In this document: positions 44,659 to 53,386 of the stretch, in pieces
How positions within the stretch are numbered: position 1 is the stretch's first letter
Layout of the letters: every line of letters begins with the position of its first letter
Assembly (NCBI RefSeq): GCF_051433165.1
Contig: NZ_JBHMFS010000008.1
Coordinates: 1-64,000, forward strand
Direction of reading: 5' to 3'
DNA length: 64,000 bases
Origin: Falsiroseomonas sp051433165
GTDB taxonomy: Bacteria > Pseudomonadota > Alphaproteobacteria > Acetobacterales > Acetobacteraceae
Translations under genes and position numbers: made by a program
Notes under the pieces: generated by a model
Databases searched by the model: none
What the model saw: only the letters and a program-made list of their open reading frames with translations
What the model was told of the DNA's origin: nothing

Positions 44659-47600
44659 GCCTGCTGCCCGAACAGCTTGAGGCGGCGCGCCGCGGCCTGC
44701 TGGACCTGTCCACCCGAAACCGCCTGCTGTCGCTGCCGCAGCCTGGCCGGTCCCGCGGTGTGGTGCTGCTGGATGATGAGGATGCGGGCTTCGTCCTGGC
44801 CGCGCTGGCCGAGGGCGGCAGCTTCACCTTCGAAGCCTCCGCAGAGGCCACCGAGGACGCCCCCCGCCGCGCCCGCCGCGCCGTGCGGGTGGAAGGGGTG
44901 GCCCAGGCCGATGCGGCGCAGAGCCGGGAGGAGGCGCGACGCGACAACCGCCTGCGCGTGAAACTGCCGCGGGAGGATCTGGCAAGGCGCCTGCGCGACC
45001 TGATGCAGGATGCCCGCACGGCGCGGGAGGAAACGGGCATCGCCACCCTCTCGCTCGCCATCGGCGCGCTGGCCTGGCGCGACCCCGCCACGCCAGAGAC
45101 GGAACGCCTGGCGCCGCTCGCCCTGCTGCCAGTGCTGCTGGAACGCCAGGGCGTGTCGCAGGTGTTTCGCCTACGCGCGGCGGCGGATGAGGTAGAGGAG
45201 AACCTCTCGCTCCGCCAGAAGCTGCAGGCCGAGTTCCGCGTCGAGCTGCCGCCCTTCCCGGCCGAGGATTTCGCCCCGGCCGCCTGGGCGGAGGCGGTCG
45301 AGGTCGCGATCGGTGCGCGGGAGGGCTGGCGCGTGGAGGTGGATTCGCTGGCCGTCGGCCTGTTCTCCTTCCAGAAATTCCTGATGTGGCGGGACCTGGA
45401 CCCCACGGTGAATCCCGGCCTGCTGACGCATGGCATGATCCGCGCGCTGGTCGGCGGCGAGGCGCTGGATGCGCCGCCCCCCTTCGGCCCGGATACCGAT
45501 GTGGATGAGGCAATTCCGGTCGAACGCCTCGATCATGTCGTCGAGATGGATGGCAGCCAGGCGCTGGCGGCGGAGGCGGTGCGCCGCGGTGCGGGCGAGG
45601 ACGCGCCCGGCCACGTGGTGATCCAAGGCCCGCCGGGCACGGGCAAGAGCCAGACCATCGCCACCATCATCGCCCAGGCGGTGCTGGATGGCCGCAGCGT
45701 GCTGTTCGTGGCGGAAAAGCTGGCGGCGCTGGAGGTGGTGGAACGCCGGCTCGGCCAGATCGGCCTTGGCCCCGCCTGCCTGGAACTGCATGCGGAGAAG
45801 CAATCGAAGCGCGCCGTGCTGGATGAGCTGCGCGCGACGCTGGCCCTGCCGCCGGTGCCGATGCCGGACCGTGCGCCGGTGCTGCGGCGCCTCGGGTCGC
45901 TGCGCGGCCGGCTGAACCAGCATGCGCGCGCCATGGGCGCGGCGGTGGGCGAAAGCGGGCGGCCGCTGCATGCGGTGGTCGGCAGGCTGGCCGCGCGGCG
46001 CGCGATGGGCGCGGCGGCACCCGACTTCATGCTGCCGGCCGGGGACTGGGATGCGGCGCGCATCGCGGCAGCCCGCGGCGCCGTGGCGGAACTGGCGGCC
46101 TGCGCGGCGGCCGGCGGGCCGGGCAGCATCTGGCGCGGCGTCGGCCCGGGGATTGGCCCACTGACGCAGGACCGGCTGATGGCGCGGCTGCCCGCGCTGA
46201 TCCGGGCGCTGACCGCCGGGGCCGCGGCGCTCAGCCCCGCCGCCATGGTGCAGGCGCAGCCCGGGCCGGCGAGGGCGGCGCATCTGCTGGCGCTGTCGGC
46301 GGCCATCGCGGCCGCACCGGCGCATGACGCCGCGGCGCTGGCGCATGCCGCCTGGCAGACCGAGCCCGGCCCCTTGGCCACGCTGGCAGAAGCCACCGCG
46401 GTGCTGGATGCCGCCGGGCGCGACGCGCGGCTGCGCCCCGGCGCGCTGGCGGTCGAGGGGCTGGCGGCGGCACGCGCCACGCTGGCCGAGGGCGGCGGCT
46501 TCTTCGCCTTCCTCTCCGCAAGCCAGCGCGCCGCCAAGGCGCTGTCCGCGCAGGTGGTGGCCGACGGCGCGCCAGTGCTCCCGGCGCTGGACGCCGCCAT
46601 CGCCGGCCACGCCGCCGCCCGCGCCCTGGCGGCTGGCGAGGCCACCGGCCGCGCCGCCTTCGGCACAGTTTGGGGCGACGCCACGGCGATGGCCGCCCTG
46701 CTGGCCTGGCGCCGCCAGCACGGCGCCGCCGCCGCCGCCGCGCTCGCCGCCGGGATGCCGGTGCTGGACGCCACGGCAGTCCAGGCGGCGCTGGAGGCCT
46801 GGGCGGAACTGGAGTCGGCAACGCAATTCGACCTGGCGCAGGGTTTCGGCCAGGCGGATCCGTCCCTGGCGGAGATCGCCGCCCGACTAGGCGATTGGGC
46901 GGCGCAGCCGGAGGCGCTGACGCCCTGGCTCGCCTGGCGCCGCGCCGTGCACGCGGCGGGTGAGGACCTGGCCCCGCTGGTGCAGCACCTTTCCACCGGC
47001 AGCCTGCCGCCCGATGCCGCCGCGGAAGCGCTCGACGATGCGGTGGATGAGGCGCTGCTGAAGGCCGCGATGCGCGCCCGGCCGGAACTCGCCGCCTTCG
47101 ACGGCGCCGGCTTCGACCGCCTGCTGACCGATTTCGCCGCCGCCGATCGGGACCGAATCGCCCTCGCCCGCCGCGAGGTCGCTGCCACCCATGCCGCCGC
47201 CGTCGCCCGGGTGCGCGGCATGCCGGGCTATCGCCTGCTGCTCGGCGAGTTCGAGAAGAAGCGCAGCCATCTGCCGGTGCGCGAATTGCTGTTGCGCGCC
47301 GGCCCCGCCGTGCAGGCGGCGAAACCCGTCTTCCTGATGTCGCCGCTTTCCGTCGCGCAGATGCTGGCGCCACCGCATGGTCTGCGGCCCGGCCTTACCT
47401 TCGACCTGCTGGTGATGGATGAGGCGTCGCAGATCGAGCCGGTCGATGCGCTGGGTGCCATCGCGCGCTGCCGCCAGGTGGTGGTGGTGGGCGATGACCG
47501 GCAGATGCCGCCGACCCGCTTCTTCCAGCGCATGACCTCCGAGGACGACATGCCGGAGGATGAGGACGCGACCGAGACGGTGGCGGCGCGGGAGGTGGAG

Positions 47601-49163
47601 AGCATCCTGGGCCTCGCCAATGCGCGCGGCGTGCCGAATGTCATGCTGCGTTGGCACTATCGCAGCCGGCACGAAAGCCTGATCGCCACCAGCAACGCGC
47701 AATTCTACGGCGGGCGGCTGATGGTGCTGCCCTCGCCGCGCGGCCGGTCGCCGGCGCTCGGCCTGTCGATGGTGAAGGTGGCGGGGCAGTGGCAGGCGGG
47801 CGCCGGGGTGAACCAGGTTGAAGCGCAGGCGGTGGCGGAAGCCGTGATGCGCCATGCGAAGGAGACGCCTGGCGAAACGCTCGGCGTCGCCGCCTTCTCG
47901 CTGCGCCAGCGCGACGCGATCCTGGACGCGGTGGAGACGCTGCGCCGCGCGGATGAATCAGTGGAAAGCTTCTTCACCGCGCATCCGCACGAGCCCTTCT
48001 TCGTGAAGAATCTGGAGAACGTGCAGGGCGATGAGCGCGACGCGATGTTCATCAGCGTCGGCTATGCGCGCGGTGCCGATGGCCGGCTCGCCATGCGCTT
48101 CGGCCCGCTTTCCGCGGAGGGCGGCGAGCGGCGTCTGAACGTGCTGATCACCCGCGCCAAGACGCGCTGCGTCGTCTTCTCCGGCATCACCGCAGAGGAC
48201 ATCGACCTGGAGCGTGCGACGGGCGCCGGCGTCGCCGCGCTGAAGGCCTTTCTGCAATTTGCCGAAGGCGGCGAGGACCGGCGCGCGACGGGCGGCGAGG
48301 CGGCGGCACCGCTGGCCCGCCTCATCGCCGAGGACATCAGCGCGGCGGGGATGGAACCGGTGGCGCGCGTCGGCAGCGCCGGCCTGTTCCTCGATGTCGC
48401 GGCGCGACGGGATGGCGATTACCTGCTGGGCGTCGAGGCCGATGCCGCGCATTGGGCGGCGCTGCGCGGCGCGCGGGATCGTGACAATGGCCGCGGCGCC
48501 GCGCTCGGCCGCATGGGCTGGCGGCTGCACCGGGCCTGGAGCCTCGCCTGGCTGCAACGGCCGGACGCGGAACGCGCGCGGCTGCGTTCCGCCCTGGGCG
48601 CCGCGCCGGAGGAAGCGCAAGCCACACCCCCAACGGCCGATCCCGGCCTCGCCCAGCCCTATGTGGAGGCGGCGCCGCAGGTGCCGGAGGGCCGCATCCC
48701 GGACCTGCCCTTCGCTCGCCTGGCCGCGATGCTGGCGGAGGTGATCCGCGTGGAACAGCCGGTGCATGGCGATGCGGTGCTGGAACGCGCGCGGCTGCTG
48801 TTCGGGCAGGAGGCGCTGTCCCCCGCCGACCGCGCCGCGCTGCAACAGGCGCTGCGCCTGGCGCGGCAGTTGGAGGGCGTGGCGGAGGAAGCCGGCTTCT
48901 GGACCGCGGAAGGCGCTGGCCCGGCGCAGCCGCGGGACCGCCGCGCCGCCGCACCGCATCTGCGCCGCGCCGCCCTGCTGCCGCCGGCGGAGGTGCAGGC
49001 GGCAGCCGAGGCGCTGCTCACCGCCCTGCCCGGCTCCACCGAAGATGAACTGGTAGCCGGTGTGGTGCGGTTGCTGGGGCTGGAGGCGGCCGCGTCACCC
49101 GCCATCGCAGCGCGCATCGCGGCGCTGGTCGGCGCCGGGGTGATCCGCCCGACGGCTGCGTGA
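44655..49163 (+). CDS. DUF4011 superfamily I helicase with C-terminal nuclease domain
   Basis: The 1502-residue protein opens with the DUF4011 signature GLLDLSTRNRLL. Walker A IQGPPGTGKSQT lies near 324-334, LLVMDEASQIEP near 918-929, GDDRQMPPTRFF next, and the late helicase motifs NVQGDERD and RRLNVLITRAKTR follow. Near 1245-1300 a Vsr/MTES-type nuclease core is visible: D1247 in FLDVAA, E1261 and D1263 in GVEADAAHW, then GWRLHRAWSLAWL. The end (about 1390-1500) is helical. This matches the layout of a reported anti-phage candidate (DUF4011-helicase-Vsr). The middle third is Ala-rich and poorly conserved-looking. Confidence 0.88.
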   Translation: MSLLPEQLEAARRGLLDLSTRNRLLSLPQPGRSRGVVLLDDEDAGFVLAALAEGGSFTFEASAEATEDAPRRARRAVRVEGVAQADAAQSREEARRDNRLRVKLPREDLARRLRDLMQDARTAREETGIATLSLAIGALAWRDPATPETERLAPLALLPVLLERQGVSQVFRLRAAADEVEENLSLRQKLQAEFRVELPPFPAEDFAPAAWAEAVEVAIGAREGWRVEVDSLAVGLFSFQKFLMWRDLDPTVNPGLLTHGMIRALVGGEALDAPPPFGPDTDVDEAIPVERLDHVVEMDGSQALAAEAVRRGAGEDAPGHVVIQGPPGTGKSQTIATIIAQAVLDGRSVLFVAEKLAALEVVERRLGQIGLGPACLELHAEKQSKRAVLDELRATLALPPVPMPDRAPVLRRLGSLRGRLNQHARAMGAAVGESGRPLHAVVGRLAARRAMGAAAPDFMLPAGDWDAARIAAARGAVAELAACAAAGGPGSIWRGVGPGIGPLTQDRLMARLPALIRALTAGAAALSPAAMVQAQPGPARAAHLLALSAAIAAAPAHDAAALAHAAWQTEPGPLATLAEATAVLDAAGRDARLRPGALAVEGLAAARATLAEGGGFFAFLSASQRAAKALSAQVVADGAPVLPALDAAIAGHAAARALAAGEATGRAAFGTVWGDATAMAALLAWRRQHGAAAAAALAAGMPVLDATAVQAALEAWAELESATQFDLAQGFGQADPSLAEIAARLGDWAAQPEALTPWLAWRRAVHAAGEDLAPLVQHLSTGSLPPDAAAEALDDAVDEALLKAAMRARPELAAFDGAGFDRLLTDFAAADRDRIALARREVAATHAAAVARVRGMPGYRLLLGEFEKKRSHLPVRELLLRAGPAVQAAKPVFLMSPLSVAQMLAPPHGLRPGLTFDLLVMDEASQIEPVDALGAIARCRQVVVVGDDRQMPPTRFFQRMTSEDDMPEDEDATETVAAREVESILGLANARGVPNVMLRWHYRSRHESLIATSNAQFYGGRLMVLPSPRGRSPALGLSMVKVAGQWQAGAGVNQVEAQAVAEAVMRHAKETPGETLGVAAFSLRQRDAILDAVETLRRADESVESFFTAHPHEPFFVKNLENVQGDERDAMFISVGYARGADGRLAMRFGPLSAEGGERRLNVLITRAKTRCVVFSGITAEDIDLERATGAGVAALKAFLQFAEGGEDRRATGGEAAAPLARLIAEDISAAGMEPVARVGSAGLFLDVAARRDGDYLLGVEADAAHWAALRGARDRDNGRGAALGRMGWRLHRAWSLAWLQRPDAERARLRSALGAAPEEAQATPPTADPGLAQPYVEAAPQVPEGRIPDLPFARLAAMLAEVIRVEQPVHGDAVLERARLLFGQEALSPADRAALQQALRLARQLEGVAEEAGFWTAEGAGPAQPRDRRAAAPHLRRAALLPPAEVQAAAEALLTALPGSTEDELVAGVVRLLGLEAAASPAIAARIAALVGAGVIRPTAA

Positions 49164-49164
49164 T

Positions 49165-49241
49165 ACCAAATTCCATTGATTGCGACCTGCGCCCGAATGG
49201 GCGCCTGCCGTGAGGATCGGTCACGATCCGCGGAATTTGGT
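49165..49241. repeat. 77-bp cloverleaf-like palindromic element
   Basis: A 10-bp outer stem ACCAAATTCC (49165-49174)/GGAATTTGGT (49232-49241) encloses two perfect hairpins: GCGCCC-GAAT-GGGCGC (49189-49204) and GGATCG-GTCA-CGATCC (49214-49229). It starts 2 bases after the helicase stop. The AT-rich outer arms stand out from the GC-rich surroundings. It looks like a dispersed palindromic unit or a structured 3' end; no second copy was noticed in this window. Confidence 0.65.
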
Positions 49242-49259
49242 CTGCGCGGGGCCGCGCAG
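49242..49259. terminator. Perfect GC hairpin after the DUF4011 gene
   Basis: CTGCGCGG (49242-49249) and CCGCGCAG (49252-49259) pair perfectly around two G, immediately after the cloverleaf element. There is no T-run, so termination would be Rho-assisted or by stem stability alone. Confidence 0.4.
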
Positions 49260-49325
49260 CCGCACCCACGACGCCCGCACAGGGTCCATCGGCGCATCGG
49301 TCGCAACCATTTCACACCAAGCTGC

Positions 49326-49380
49326 GTTCCTCCGGCATCACGAATGGCCCTGAGAGCAGGGCCATCACGACGGAAGGAAC
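49326..49380 (+). promoter_or_regulatory. 5' UTR stem-loop that pairs with the lipoprotein ribosome binding site
   Basis: GTTCCTCCG (49326-49334) pairs with CGGAAGGAAC (49371-49380) with one bulged A. The latter contains the ribosome binding site GGAAGGA of the gene starting at 49384. An inner perfect hairpin, ATGGCCCTG (49344-49352)/CAGGGCCAT (49357-49365), stabilises it. When folded, translation should be blocked, as in RNA thermometers or trans-regulated leaders. Function is inferred from pairing only. Confidence 0.5.
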
Positions 49381-49383
49381 GAC

Positions 49384-50322
49384 ATGATGACCAACAAGGC
49401 ACGTCTCCTCGGCGCCGCGGCGCTGGGCCTGATGGTTGCGGCCTGCGGGACCGATCCGCAGGAACGCGTGACAGGTGGCGCGGCAGCAGGGGCTGCGACC
49501 GGGGCCGGCGTCGGCGCACTGGGCGGGCCGGTGGGCGCGCTCGCGGGCGCGGCAATCGGTGGCGGTGCGGGTGCCGTGGCCGGTGCCACCACCTCACCCA
49601 GCGACGTCAACCTCGGCCGCCCGATCTGGAACGATCCGGCGACCCGCGTGCCTGGCGTGACCGACACGCGCACATCGAGCAGTGCCAGCGCCTCCACGCG
49701 TGACGTGCAGCGTGCGCTGACCCAGCGCGGCTTCAATGCAGGTGGCGCCGACGGTGTCATGGGCCCGCGCACCCGCGGCGCGCTGCGCGATTTCCAGCGT
49801 GCCAACGGCCTCGAGGCCACCGGCCGTGCCGATGCCGCGACGGTGTCGGCGCTGAATATCAGCGGCAGCCCGCAATCCATGCGCGGCACCCCGCGGCGTA
49901 ACGATCGCAACAGCGCCTATATGGGCGGCGGCATGGTCGGCGATGGCGCCAGCGGCATGCGGATGAGCCAGACCAACTCCGATCGCAGCGGCGTGGCGAC
50001 CGATGCGGATCCAGGCACCGGTGGGACCGGCGGCTCGGGCGGCAGCACCTCGGCGCCGACCGGCCCGAACTACGGCGGCAGCGGCACGACCAATCCGCTG
50101 GAGCGCAGCGGTACGGCGACGGGTGCGGATCCGGGCACCGGTGGTACGGGTGGATCGGGTGGTGGCGCGGTCACGCGGCCGACCAGCCCTGGCGTCGCTG
50201 GCTCGCCGAACTCTTCCGGCACGGCGGCGGAGCGTCGCGGCGTCGCGACCGATGCCGATCCGGGCACGGGTGGAACGGGCGGTTCGGGTGGCGGGACCGG
50301 CGGCGTCATGCCGCGCCGCTGA
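49384..50322 (+). CDS. Lipoprotein with glycine zipper, peptidoglycan-binding domain and C-terminal repeats
   Basis: The 312-residue product has a lipoprotein signal with VAAC and Cys21 as the lipidation site. A glycine zipper follows (about 31-68, TGGAAAGAATGAGVGALGG), then a PG_binding_1 domain (about 107-158, VQRALTQRGFNAGGADGVMGP and LRDFQRANGLEATG). A low-complexity tail holds three near-identical 18-residue units, GVATDADPGTGGTGGSGG, at 203-220, 243-260 and 286-303. It probably anchors to outer membrane and peptidoglycan. Two ATGs (49384, 49387) are possible. Nothing similar to the tail was recognised. Confidence 0.8.
   Translation: MMTNKARLLGAAALGLMVAACGTDPQERVTGGAAAGAATGAGVGALGGPVGALAGAAIGGGAGAVAGATTSPSDVNLGRPIWNDPATRVPGVTDTRTSSSASASTRDVQRALTQRGFNAGGADGVMGPRTRGALRDFQRANGLEATGRADAATVSALNISGSPQSMRGTPRRNDRNSAYMGGGMVGDGASGMRMSQTNSDRSGVATDADPGTGGTGGSGGSTSAPTGPNYGGSGTTNPLERSGTATGADPGTGGTGGSGGGAVTRPTSPGVAGSPNSSGTAAERRGVATDADPGTGGTGGSGGGTGGVMPRR
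49990..50292 (+). repeat. Three 54-bp coding repeats in the lipoprotein gene
   Basis: Units at 49990-50043, 50110-50163 and 50239-50292 each encode GVATDADPGTGGTGGSGG or a one- to two-residue variant. Spacers between them differ in length and sequence, so these are dispersed within the tail rather than head-to-tail. Confidence 0.8.
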
Positions 50323-50342
50323 GCGCAGCAGGCCGACATGGG

Positions 50343-50373
50343 AAGGGCCGGGGGCGAAAGCCTCCGGCCCTTT
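50343..50373. terminator. Bidirectional intrinsic terminator
   Basis: AAGGGCCGG (50343-50351) pairs with CCGGCCCTT (50364-50372), extended by GGC/GCC around a GAAA tetraloop (50356-50359), followed by TTT and a T-rich tail. It sits between the convergent lipoprotein and TRAP permease genes and can serve both. Confidence 0.8.
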
Positions 50374-50385
50374 CTGCGTTTCGTA

Positions 50386-51717
50386 TCAGCTCCCCATCAT
50401 GGTCGTGGGCAGCCAGGTGACGATGCCGGGGAAGACGGTCACCAGCGCCACGGCGACGACCATCAGGAAGAAATACGGCAGCGTATTGCTGGCCACCGTC
50501 ATCATCCCCTTCCCCGTCAGCCCCTGTAGTACGAACAGGTTGAAGCCGACGGGCGGCGTGATCTGCGCCATCTCCACCACCAGCACGATGAAGATGCCGA
50601 ACCAGATCAGGTCGAAGCCGGTCTGCGCGATGATCGGCAGCACCACCGAGGCGGTCAGCACGATCATGCTGATTCCGTCGATGAAGCAGCCGAGCAGCAG
50701 GTAGATGATCGTCAGGAAGGCGATGATCATGAAGGGGCTGAAGCCCTGGCTGCCGACCCAGGTGGCCATCGCCGCCGGAATGCCGGAATAGGCCATCGCC
50801 TTGGTCAGGAAGGCCGCGCCCGCCAGGATCAGGTTGATCATGCAGGACAGCTTCACCGCACCCATCAGGCTGGCGGTGAAGGAGGAACGGTTCAGCGTGC
50901 CGCCCCAGGCGGACAGTGCCAGCGCGCCGGCCACCCCGAAGGCCGCGGCCTCCGTCGCCGTCGCCCAGCCGAAATAGATGCTGCCCATGACGAAGCCGAT
51001 CAGCATCAGCACCGGAAACAACTGCCCGCTGGCGCGCAGCTTCTCCCGCAGTGGCATCGGCGGATCGGCCGGCGGCACCAGCTTCGGGTTCAGCAGCGAC
51101 CAGATGGCGATGTAGCCGGAGAACAGCACGATCAGCAGCAGCGCCGGCCCCAGCCCCGCGATGAACAGCCGGACGATGGAAACCTCCGCCGCCACGCCAT
51201 AGACGATCATCACGATCGAGGGCGGTATCAGCAGCCCGAGCGTGCCAGCCCCGGCGAGTGACCCGATCGCCATCGGCTGGTGGTAGCCGCGCTTTGTCAG
51301 CGCAGGCAGCGACATCTTGCCGATGGTGGCCGTGGTGGCGGCCGAACTGCCGGAGACGGCGGCGAAGATGCCGCAGCCGAGCACGTTTACGTGCATCAGC
51401 CGCCCCGGCAGCCACTGCACCCAGGGGGCCAGGCCGCGGAACATGTCGTCCGATAGTTTCGTTCGGAACAGGATTTCGCCCATCCAGATGAACAGCGGCA
51501 GCGCCGCCAGCGTCCAACTGGCCAGCGACCCCCAGACAGCGCTGCCCAGCACCTTCTCCGCCGGAAAGCTTGCCATGCCGGTCATCAGCATGGGCAGCGC
51601 CACCACGCCGACCAGGCCGGTCATCAGCAATCCCAGCCCGATCCAGACACCAAGGCCGAGAATAAGGAACAAGGCGCCGAGCAGCAGAAGCCCGGCCTCG
51701 GTCTGCGCGAGGTCCAT
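50386..51717 (-). CDS. TRAP transporter large permease (DctM)
   Basis: The 443-residue membrane protein has about twelve helices and the DctM marks GIFAAVSGSSAATTATIGKMSLPAL (Na+/substrate site region), AGTLGLLIPPSIVMIVYGV and the second-half repeat EMAQITPPVGFNLFVLQGL. It uses a sodium gradient to import carboxylates or related acids delivered by a DctP protein. It is the last gene of a dctP-dctQ-dctM unit, 2 bases after dctQ, and ends at a strong terminator. Confidence 0.93.
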   Translation of the reverse strand: MDLAQTEAGLLLLGALFLILGLGVWIGLGLLMTGLVGVVALPMLMTGMASFPAEKVLGSAVWGSLASWTLAALPLFIWMGEILFRTKLSDDMFRGLAPWVQWLPGRLMHVNVLGCGIFAAVSGSSAATTATIGKMSLPALTKRGYHQPMAIGSLAGAGTLGLLIPPSIVMIVYGVAAEVSIVRLFIAGLGPALLLIVLFSGYIAIWSLLNPKLVPPADPPMPLREKLRASGQLFPVLMLIGFVMGSIYFGWATATEAAAFGVAGALALSAWGGTLNRSSFTASLMGAVKLSCMINLILAGAAFLTKAMAYSGIPAAMATWVGSQGFSPFMIIAFLTIIYLLLGCFIDGISMIVLTASVVLPIIAQTGFDLIWFGIFIVLVVEMAQITPPVGFNLFVLQGLTGKGMMTVASNTLPYFFLMVVAVALVTVFPGIVTWLPTTMMGS

Positions 51718-51719
51718 GG

Positions 51720-52259
51720 TCAGATTTCCCCCATCGCGCGTTCCAGGGCCGATACCTCCGCCGCGCGGCGGTAGGAAGGCGTGCCACCGGCCAGATGCAC
51801 CACCAGATCATCCAGCAGCGCCAGCGCGAACAATGTGCAGCCCACGGCGCAGGCGGATTGCGGCACCCAGAGCAGCCAGGGCACGGTGCCCTGCGCCACA
51901 TCCTCGAACTGCCAGGAATCATAGGCCAGGTCGCCGACCGCATAGGCGAGGAAGCCGGCAAGCCCGGTGCTGATCAGCAAAGCCAGTGTCTCCATCCGGG
52001 TGCGGGTCGCGCCCTTCACATGGCCGATGATGAGGTCGACGCGGATATGCGCGCCGTTGCGGAAGGCATAGGCCAGCGGCAGCAGGGCCGAGCTGGCGAC
52101 GGCGAAGGCCGTCAGGTCATCCGCGCCGTCCAGCGACAGGCCGAACTGCCGGCCGATCACCTGCAGCGCGATGATGATGCCGATGCTGGCCAGCGTCATG
52201 GCGCCGGCAATCCCCCCAGCGAGGTACAACAGATCCAAGCCCCGTCGCAGCGTGCCCAT
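51720..52259 (-). CDS. TRAP transporter small permease (DctQ)
   Basis: The 179-residue protein has four predicted membrane helices. The DctQ-typical GRQFGLSLDGADDLTAFAVASSALLPLAYAFRNGAHIRVDLI is followed by WLLWVPQSACAVGCTLFALALLDDL. The ATG at 52259 comes one base after the stop of the preceding dctP gene. The longer open frame upstream of it is a shadow. DctQ supports assembly and elevator movement of DctM. Confidence 0.9.
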   Translation of the reverse strand: MGTLRRGLDLLYLAGGIAGAMTLASIGIIIALQVIGRQFGLSLDGADDLTAFAVASSALLPLAYAFRNGAHIRVDLIIGHVKGATRTRMETLALLISTGLAGFLAYAVGDLAYDSWQFEDVAQGTVPWLLWVPQSACAVGCTLFALALLDDLVVHLAGGTPSYRRAAEVSALERAMGEI

Positions 52260-52260
52260 C

Positions 52261-53244
52261 TCAGCCGGCCGCCCGCAGATCGGCGATGATCTTGCGGCCA
52301 TCCTCCCCGGCCCGGCCGGCCCATTCATCGGCCATGGTGGCGCCGATTCGGGCCATGCCCTCCATCAGGGCGGGCGAGGCTTCGGTCACGGTCATGCCGC
52401 GGGCCGCGAGCGTGGCCTGCGTCGAATCGCGCGCCGCCTCGCTCATCGCCCAGCCGCGCGTCTCGGCGGCGGCGGCGGCGCTGCGGATGGTGGCCTGCAC
52501 CTCCGCCGGCAGCGCTTCCAGCGCGCGGCGGTTCACGAAGACGGCGTTCTTGGTCCAGGTGAAGCCGATGGGCGTGAAGAAGCGCGCGTAATCCCAGGCG
52601 GCGCTGTCCACGCCGGTGGCCGCCGAGGTGACCATGGAATTGACCACGCCGGTGGCGAAGGCCTGCGGAATCTCGGCCGCCTGCACCAGCGTGGGCGTGG
52701 CGCCGACCAGCGTGGCGAAGCGGTTCGTCATGACGTTGAAGGTGCGCATCCGGGTGCCGCGCAGCGCCTCCAGCGTATCGACCGGGAAGTTGGTGTAGAA
52801 GCCCGAAGGCGGCCAGGGCACCGTGTACAGCAGGGAAAGCCCCTGCCGCGCCAGCCGCGCCTCCAGCATCGGACGGGACAGGTCGGCCAGCTTCCTGGCA
52901 CCGGCGTAGGTGGTGACGAGCTGCGGGATGCTGTCCACTTCCAGCAGCGGATCTTCATTGCCATAGGCCGAGATCAAGATCTCGCCGAGCTGCACCTGGC
53001 CGGTCTGCGCGCCGCGCTTGATCTGCGGCATCGGCAGCAGCCCGCCATTGCTGTGCAACTGGATGGAAAGCCGGCCGCCGGAGCCGGATTCCACCGCCGT
53101 GATGAAGTCCCGGATGTTGCGGGTGTGGAAGTTGCCGTCCGGATAGGGCGTGGCGAACTGCCAGCGGGCCTGCGCCTGGGCCAAGCGGGGCAGCGCGGGA
53201 ACAGCGAGGCCAGCCGCCAGAATGGTGCGGCGAGAAAGAAGCAT
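52261..53244 (-). CDS. TRAP transporter substrate-binding protein (DctP), first paralogue
   Basis: The 327-residue product has an export signal (MLLSRRTILAAGLAVPALPRLAQA) and the DctP pattern: WQFATPYPDGNFHTRNIRDF, a conserved Arg in GTRMRTFN and AAEIPQAFATGVVNSMVTSAATG. In TRAP receptors the Arg binds the ligand carboxylate. It is directly coupled to dctQ and dctM, so it is the likely primary receptor. It is closely similar along its whole length to the protein encoded at 53387-54370. Confidence 0.92.
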   Translation of the reverse strand: MLLSRRTILAAGLAVPALPRLAQAQARWQFATPYPDGNFHTRNIRDFITAVESGSGGRLSIQLHSNGGLLPMPQIKRGAQTGQVQLGEILISAYGNEDPLLEVDSIPQLVTTYAGARKLADLSRPMLEARLARQGLSLLYTVPWPPSGFYTNFPVDTLEALRGTRMRTFNVMTNRFATLVGATPTLVQAAEIPQAFATGVVNSMVTSAATGVDSAAWDYARFFTPIGFTWTKNAVFVNRRALEALPAEVQATIRSAAAAAETRGWAMSEAARDSTQATLAARGMTVTEASPALMEGMARIGATMADEWAGRAGEDGRKIIADLRAAG

Positions 53245-53349
53245 GTTTGAAGCCCCCGGTTGGCAGCGTGTTATTTCTGCCGGCGATCATCGGGGCCAAA
53301 GGGCGCGGCGCGCAAGAGGGTGTTGCGGTGCAGCGAACGTTTCAGGCAA

Positions 53350-53378
53350 CCCTCTCCCCGCGCTGGGGGGGGAGAGGG
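53350..53378. terminator. Strong hairpin between the two dctP genes
   Basis: CCCTCTCCCC (53350-53359) pairs perfectly with GGGGAGAGGG (53369-53378). It lies 9 bases after the stop of the upstream dctP copy (minus strand). No T-run follows; it could attenuate read-through or stabilise the upstream message. Confidence 0.5.
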
Positions 53379-53386
53379 CTTTCAGA

